Shown one piece after another: positions 57,608 to 64,000 of a DNA stretch of 64,000 bases. This DNA comes from Viscum album (lineage: Eukaryota; Streptophyta; Magnoliopsida; Santalales; Viscaceae), in the NCBI GenBank assembly GCA_963277665.1, contig OY728158.1:600432818-600496817 (forward strand), given 5' to 3'. The notes below the pieces were generated by a model that searched no databases, was not told the DNA's origin, and saw only the letters and a program-made list of their open reading frames with translations. Position 1 is the first letter of the stretch, and the number at the start of each line of letters is the position of its first letter. Made by a program: the position numbers and the translations under genes.

Positions 57608-59434
57608 TAAATATCATGTGGTGTAATACTAGTAAGCATGAATACACAGTATTATTAAGAAAACATTAACATGTTTTTGATAAGGAAAATTGATGTTTAT
57701 TCTTTCTCAAATGATCAATTTTGACCAGGACATGAAAGATTCATTCCAACAAGCATAAACTGGACTTTTTTTAAAGCTTCCTTTGGAGATTTTAAATATA
57801 GTGAGTTACATGTCTCTTTAATTATATAGTTTTTGGGAAGGTAAGGGTAGTCTAACAAAGTAGATATTTATGGTAATTTGTCTTTAACCCCAAAGGGGTT
57901 GATATAGTCTATATGGAAACATGGACACAATAAAACCCAATGTGAATGAATAAACTAACATACCAAATATAGGTAATATTTTGGAATGGTGCTCATAGAT
58001 TAAGGAAATTTTGATTGGATCATGGTTGTATTATATTTTAGGTTGAACAACTTTTTCCAAAAGGTGGACCAACATTTGTACCCATATGAGAAAGAAAAAA
58101 TTGACATTGATGAGGGTTGAGTTCCATCACAGATCTTGATAGGTGAACAAAGTTCTTGGTATTAGTTCTTGGACCATAGTTTATATTACTTAGGTACATG
58201 TGATGATGACTCACAATGGATTAAGAAAAATACGTGACATATTTTCATTGGGCTGTGGTAATATGCACAGAGGCATAAAATCAAGTATATCAAATCCAAT
58301 TAAATAATATGATTTTTGTTTTTTTAAATCATTACTGAAGGAGTATGAATCATAATAGATGAAATGGGTCACATATTATAGGGATGAACACTGAAAAAAT
58401 TCAAATGATGAGTTTCTGAATAATGGTGTTAGAGAATACATAGATTACAAGCCTTCTCCTTAAGACCAAACATGTGTTTGGTTGGTAGACCATATAGAGA
58501 CAAATATTTAGTGGAAAATAAAATCATGTATATATAACCAAACATAGGTTTCTATTGAAGTAAAATACACTCATTATTGATATCCCTGAAATGTTATGAA
58601 ATTCCAAGACACTCGAGAATCAATGTGTGGATTATGGAATTGAGATTCTTAGGCAACGTGATGAATGAACTCTAGAATTGAGATTACCATACATATACTA
58701 TTTCAAAACTCTTAATAAGATGAATGTGTTTTTTCGTATTTACATGGTTCTAGAATATATAATCTTTATGTTACTAACTATCCTGAAAAAAACAAGAATC
58801 AATCCACCCATAGTTCTTATATTGGAGAACATTTGGATTAATCCTAGGGATTAAATATTATATGCAAAATGATCATATGTAGATGTTTATCATATATAGA
58901 AGATTGGTAAATTTTAGTTGATTGGATACTTGTTTAAGACTATTATTAGTCATATATGAGTCACTATGTATCCTATAGTAAGAGGAATACATCAATGTAC
59001 CCTTATTTTCTGGGTGAATTTTATTTTAAGGTGGATTAATACACATAGGGATCTTACATGGATCAGATGCTAATGTAAGGGGAAGTGGTTGCAAGGAAAA
59101 AACACGTCAACTATTTTGAAAAGTCATGTATAATGGATTATATATTATGTAGTTTAACATAATGTGTCCAATAATGACTTTCCCATTGTTTTATAAATTC
59201 TATTTCTCGCATTTCCATTCCTTTTGTTTTGGAAATCACAACCACCTTCTTAAAAAAATGTTCTACTAACTGTTTAGGTAAAATGTTTTTTGAATGATTT
59301 TATAGAAAACATTATATTTTACCATACTTATAATTGAGTCATAAGTATTAGAATCTAATATTTATGTTTCTTATTTATGATTATCTTAATGAGGTTGTGA
59401 CCAATAACATCAGACTCTCTATTATTATATTAAG
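57608..59434. other. AT-rich stretch, no gene seen
   Basis: This is unassigned AT-rich sequence, once continuous with 28656-34998. Translations contain short protein-like runs near 58080-58290 but no motif I can assign. No array, RNA gene or element end is visible apart from the LTR start at its right edge. Confidence 0.5.
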
Positions 59435-60598
59435 TGTTAGATTATTTGTCTTGTCAATCATACTAAAAAATTATTAAAATTAGACCAATAATCGTAATGA
59501 TAAACATAGTACTCACAATCACGAGTATTACCATATAGAAATTTTATAGTAATTCTATTAGACTGGTTATGTTTATATCCTGAAAATGGTAAAATTATTT
59601 CTAATGTAATGTGAAAATTTTACACTGTAATGGTGTAAATAAATATGACATTGGAAACTAAGTTATTCCATATTTTAATGAGATATCAAGTTCTAGGTTT
59701 CTAAATAATTATGAAAATCTCAGAGAAATATGAACATTGTGAGAAAAATATGATTTTTGGAAATATACCTATAAATACCAAGTCATTCGAAGAGTTTGAA
59801 GTTGTTTGATTAAATTCGCTATAGATTTTGTTTCAATAGATTTTTTAGTCTCCTGTAATTATTTTGAGAGACTCATTCTAAGGAGACCTTATTAGTTTAT
59901 TTCCTTAATAATATTTTTGTAATTGTAAACTGTGTATGATCTCTCAAAACGAGGGATTCTGAGGTTAGGAAGATAGAGAATAAAATCTATTGGATTAATG
60001 TCTATTAGGGATAGGTAGAAAGAGAAAACCTAGTATTCATATTGAGTTATTTTAAGGATAGGAATATAGATACATAATGATTATTACATTGAGGTATTTC
60101 ATTGCTAACAAAAGACATGAATTCTTGTATGTATAAAACAAGGGATACATTTAGTCAAGGTTAGTGACTACATTAAAATTAAGGTTAAAAGATATTATTA
60201 TTTTAATATCTTTAATTCATAATTACATTTTTATAAAAATTAAATATTTCTTACAAGTTTTTTTATTTCGCTAATTGTAATAGTAAAGTTTACTATCATC
60301 TTCAACTTATTATATTCTGTTAGTATTATTGTATTAACTATGATTATGATTCATATGATTATTAATCAGTTCTATTATGATACCGATTATATTACTATGA
60401 TTTAATCATATTATATCTCCTTACAACTCGGTGAATTTGTTCATTGGACAAAGGGATGAGTTTATATTTTACTTAAAGGGGATTCTTGGTCTGTTTAATA
60501 TAATTATTTTAACCTATGTTTTTAAAAGAACAATTCACCATCCTCTTGTGAGAATTTATTTCAAAAGCTATACATGTGATATATCATGCAATCTAATA
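59435..60598 (+). repeat. 5' LTR of the right-hand copia element
   Basis: The start TGTTAGATT and the end CTAATA (one base from CTAACA, the inverted match) enclose 1164 bp; the end is followed by AT and the primer site, the usual copia spacing. TATAAATA at 59770-59777 is the likely core promoter. The second LTR is not in the window, so ends rest on these signals only. Confidence 0.6.
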
Positions 60599-60600
60599 AT

Positions 60601-60612
60601 TAGTATCAGAGA
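60601..60612 (+). other. Primer binding site (iMet type) of the right-hand copia element
   Basis: TAGTATCAGAGA is one or two changes from TGGTATCAGAGC, complementary to initiator tRNA-Met, and lies two bases after the LTR end. Confidence 0.7.
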
Positions 60613-60749
60613 CAAGTTAAGTTATTTATGATTTTCTTGTCCCTTAATGGGATTAATTTCTATGTTTTTACTTGTTTTTATGATTTTAAAGTTCTTTATA
60701 GTTTTGATATAAACATTCTGTTTATAATTTTTTTTCTAACACTTTTTTA

Positions 60750-62640
60750 GAGAATAACATTTTTCTATTAATATTGAAGGTATAAATTTAGGTTTAATTG
60801 ATATCATAAATCCCAACATATCATCTATCTTTGAGGGTGCTAAATATGATTATTGGAGAGATAGGATAAAGTAATTTATTACTAAAACCAGGGTTGATAA
60901 TATTTTCATGACTAATGGAGATAATAAATTTCCTTATAAAGATGTTATAGCCTTTTCCCCAAATGGCCCGAAGGCCTTCTTTTTATTGATTTGTTGATAA
61001 CCACCATTTAAAGGGATTAAGGGGAACCCTTACAACTCCCATAGGCTTTAGTAGATTACATGACCCAAATTCCTTAGTGGAATTCATCCTAGACATGACT
61101 ACTTAGAAATTCCCCTCCCCAGAATCTAGATTGTGAAGTCAGCTTCCCACATTCACATTACTTGTTCGAATATAAATACCTGTGAAGAGGTGCACAGGCC
61201 TGGTCCCAATGCAAATAGTCATACCCTCTCAATAATCTATATCTGTATAGATTTATTCTGGTGAAAATTCATGCTCTAAGTCCTCATCTGGAGATAGTTC
61301 CTTTGATCAGTTTGGTTTCATCTGCACTGAATGATCTGATTGAGGTGGCTTGATGGCCTTGAGGTGGTCCAAAATCCTTAACTGGACCAATGGACTTTGG
61401 TGGTCCAAACACCTTTAGGACTCCAAGCCCAAACTGGAGGCCCAAATGTGAATAGCCCGGGCTGCTATAGTATCAAACAGTACCAACTATAGTGCCTGCT
61501 ACAGTACTTCAACAGTACCTAGAAATATGACTCCACCTGTATTCAAACCTAGGTCTCATGGATGCACTTTGAGAGTCCTCACCAACTAGGCTGAGGCTCA
61601 TGTTCATGATATTATATCCCTTTCCCATAAAAAAAATAGGAATATCTGTTAAAATATAGAGTTAGAAATACTTATTTATGTTCAATGAAAAGAATAACAT
61701 ATAGTCAAATTTCTTCTTGTGAATATGCTAATTTTTTTTAAAAACATGAGATCATACATTTTTCTACATGAAAAGTTATTGAAACTCGAAGAGAAATTCT
61801 ATAGTATATTATCAACCATTTGATTTTATACCAGGCGAATCAGTTGCTAAGATATACCAGGGACTCACGAATATCATTAAAATTTTACAGGCTATTGGTG
61901 AAAAGGACTTTATGATGAAATTCTGGTGGATATGATAATTGATATCATTCCCAATGAGTGGTAATAAAATAGAACTATTGTTTATGAGACTAGAAAGCTT
62001 AATAATATTACTCTTGATGATTTAATTAGAACCCTTATACAAAATGAGGTAATATTAAAAAGAGGTGATGAGAAAAAGGAAAAATAAAACGGAGTAGTTT
62101 CTTTTTATGCCACAAAATTACCTCCTAAAGTTCAATATTCAATTTTTTTTGTTAAATCCTTGAGAAAGAAGAAATTTATTTATCAATCTGATTCATGTAC
62201 ATATAAACATTCTGAAAATAAATAGGAAAATATCAATAGAAAGATTAAATAGATTTTTGAAAAGAATTATTTTCAATATCATTACAAGAAATTTAATAAG
62301 GATATAAGTGAAAATAATTATTAAGTTATATGATATGAATTTAGTAAATATATAAATACCATACTAGATTTTATGAAGCTGAAGATAAAAGATATAAAAG
62401 ATAAAAATTCAAAAAGGAATGGAAAGATAAATTATAAATATAATGGAAAGAATGTTATGAAGGATACTTCCACTTGGAGTTCTGGTGGAGGTGGTTCTAG
62501 TAAAAAAACATCATGTAACTAAGGTTCGATAAAAAGGAACTTGGGGATTTTAACTAAAGTACCACAAGTAAATCAATGTTTAATGGAAAATTTATGAAAA
62601 GATGAGAATATTACTAATATTCATCTTAGTGTAAACAATC
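60750..62640 (+). pseudogene. Copia Gag, interrupted
   Basis: The N-terminus shows the copia gag signature around 60825-60870 (SIFEGAKYDYWRDRIK, the F.G.NY..W..RM type). After the insertion at about 60960-61630 the capsid domain continues: a GESVAKIYQGLTNIIKILQAIG segment near 61845-61910 and NNITLDDLIRTLIQNE near 62005-62050, both typical of the UBN2/gag family of SIRE-like elements. A Gly/Lys-rich part near 62470-62510 follows. No intact zinc knuckle is visible. Numerous stops and shifts. Confidence 0.72.
60960..61630 (-). mobile_element. SINE-like insertion in the copia gag
   Basis: This block of clearly higher GC interrupts the gag frame. On the minus strand, near its right end, there is an A-box-like CTAGTTGGTGAGG (about 61600-61588) and a B-box-like GGTTTGAATAC (about 61552-61542), the order and spacing of a tRNA-derived head. 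The body has TACTGT-rich repeats (ACAGTAC near 61485-61525) and GGTGGTCCAAA repeats (near 61360-61410). At about 670 bp it is long for a SINE, so it could be two insertions or another non-coding element with a tRNA-like end. Exact ends and target duplication are not resolved. Confidence 0.45.
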
Positions 62641-64000
62641 CTAATGATAACGATTCAAAATATTATGATGAATAATCTTAATTATCTAGTGATAATGATA
62701 AATTAACCTCTTATGATGAAGTTTCGTGTTTTTTTATAATTTTTAGAAAATAAAAATTGTAAAATTTTCAAAAAAAACATGATAATGTTAAGGAAAATCA
62801 TACCAAGTTTTATTCAAAAATATATGTTTTAACAAATGAAATATAAAATATTTCCAAATATCTTCATAAGAATAATTATGAAATGTATAATATTTATAAT
62901 GAAGTAGAAAAATTATTTTATGAGAAAAATGTTTTAAAACTAAAATTATTTCTAAAACTAGTACTTGTGAGGAAAATGTTCTTGTTGTAAAACTAAAATA
63001 TAAAATCTCAAGTGTAAGAAAATTTTTATCTAAATTTACCACTAGAAATGGAAGCTATGGTAAAATATAGAAAAAATCAATCCTCAAGGAAATGGTTTTG
63101 GAATGGGTTATACTAATAAAAACCCCATTTTAGTAATAATTTCTCTATTCTTAAAAGTGGCCCTTTTGCAACAAATATCACTGTGGTGTCAATTGGTAAA
63201 AGAATTTTTCATGAAATAAATTTCAATCTCCATGTTTCCATAAATCTTATTTTTCTAAAAAATGTGGATTCCTACAATTTTATTTTATGACATTGTCAAA
63301 CCCAATAAGGTTTGGGTGCCAAAAGTATAATTTATTTAAAAAAAACAAATAAAGTGCCAGAAACAAGAATACATGGTACATAGATAGTGGATATTATTAT
63401 AATATGACTAGAAACAATTACTTTTTCAAAGATATTATCAAGATGAATGGTGGAAAATTCACTTTTAGAGATAATGATCAATGATAGATTATCAATATAG
63501 GTAATATTTTTATTCTTGGTAAAGGATTAATTTTAATTTTTTTTCTAAAGGTCTTAAGAAAAACCTTATAATAATAAGCCAATTATATGATTAAGGTTAC
63601 TTTCTAAACTTTAGGAATGATAAGTGTTTAGTAAATAGTTCTGAGGATGAAATGATTCTTTGTTCAAATTAGCATGAGAATTTTACATGCTTATCTTTGA
63701 AGACCTTAAGAGCCCGGATATACCTTGACTTAGTGAATTGGAAAAAAAATCTTTTATATTTAATATAAGGTTTGGACATTGTAACTTAGAAAAATTTTCT
63801 AAGACGAAAAAGAAAACACATGTTATGGATCTACCAAAACATAGGTTTCATTCTTCAAAGGTCTTTGACCCTTGTCAATATGGTAAGAAATATAAGTCAA
63901 TTTTTAAATCTATTAGTAAAGTCAAAACAGATGAGGTTTCTTGTTATAGAACATGAATTTATCTGGTTCTACCCAAATTGGGAGAATTGGAGGAAAATAA
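62641..64000 (+). pseudogene. Copia protease and pre-integrase region, partial
   Basis: The protease site WYIDSG is at 63374-63391, followed by YNMTRNNYFF and a GGKFTFRDND segment, the standard copia order. The pre-integrase zinc region begins near 63735, with RFGHCNLEKF and DPCQYGKKYKS; the first Cys of the expected C-x2-C is Phe here. Integrase core would follow beyond the window. An acidic, repetitive linker (62640-63300) separates this from Gag. Stops and frameshifts are frequent. Confidence 0.75.

Larger units (their letters stand above)
59435..64000 (+). mobile_element. SIRE-like Ty1/copia element, 5' part, runs off the window
   Basis: A 1.16-kb 5' LTR (TGTTAG...CTAATA), an iMet-type primer site, gag and the start of protease-integrase in order identify a plus-strand copia element. 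It is heavily broken by stops and frameshifts and contains a SINE-like insertion. The 3' half and the second LTR lie outside the window, so age and completeness cannot be judged. Confidence 0.78.

Noticed and set aside
58080..58290. Possible protein remnants near 58.1-58.3 kb
   Set aside because: Too short, broken, and without a motif; listed only as unassigned DNA.

Overview
This window is nuclear DNA from a seed plant with a large, repeat-rich genome. It is AT-rich, it is built almost entirely of nested LTR retrotransposons of plant lineages (Ty1/copia SIRE-like, Ty3/gypsy Tat, Ty3/gypsy Tekay/Del chromovirus), and I see no ordinary host gene in it. The species cannot be named from the sequence alone.

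Layout. (1) 1-28655 is the 3' part of a SIRE-like copia element: the end of pol (1-87), a 13-bp minisatellite, a decayed extra 3' ORF (661-3640), a polypurine tract and a 3' LTR (3828-5131 continuing at 28140-28655). (2) That LTR is split by a complete 23.0-kb Tat-lineage element (5132-28134) with perfect CCCCC target duplications. It has 2.25/2.30-kb LTRs, a tRNA-Trp-type primer site, a pre-gag ORF, a gag-pol frame with two RNase H domains, a 3' UTR rich in tandem repeats and stem-loops, and an antisense, intron-containing gene for a plant mobile domain (PMD) protein with its own TATA box. (3) 28656-34998 is AT-rich DNA with no recognisable gene. (4) 35004-57602 is a minus-strand Tekay/Del chromovirus with decayed gag, PR, RT, RNase H, integrase and chromodomain. 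Its right LTR is split by (5) a second, non-autonomous Tekay-like element (44532-54412, plus strand, perfect AAAAT duplications) carrying only a gag remnant and a tRNA-like SINE-type insertion. (6) 57608-59434 is unassigned. (7) 59435-64000 is the 5' part of another SIRE-like copia element (LTR, primer site, gag, start of protease/integrase) interrupted by a SINE-like insertion near 60960-61630; it runs off the window.

How the parts work together. In the Tat element the sense LTR promoter would drive gag-pol. The antisense promoter just inside the 3' LTR would drive the PMD gene towards pol. Both promoter regions carry the same dense CGCGCAAGT/ACTTGCGCG motif, which suggests shared control. 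Introns lie in the antisense gene, where splicing of the sense genomic RNA would not remove them. All coding regions are now broken. Gag-pol of the Tat element has 18 in-frame stops but no frameshift over about 6.8 kb, and many stops are TGA where an arginine is expected, as deamination of methylated CpG would give.

Best leads for follow-up: the antisense spliced PMD gene and its shared promoter motif; a stem-loop family with compensatory arm changes found in both the LTRs and the 3' UTR of the Tat element; and an inverted-repeat core shared by the LTRs of both Tekay-type elements.
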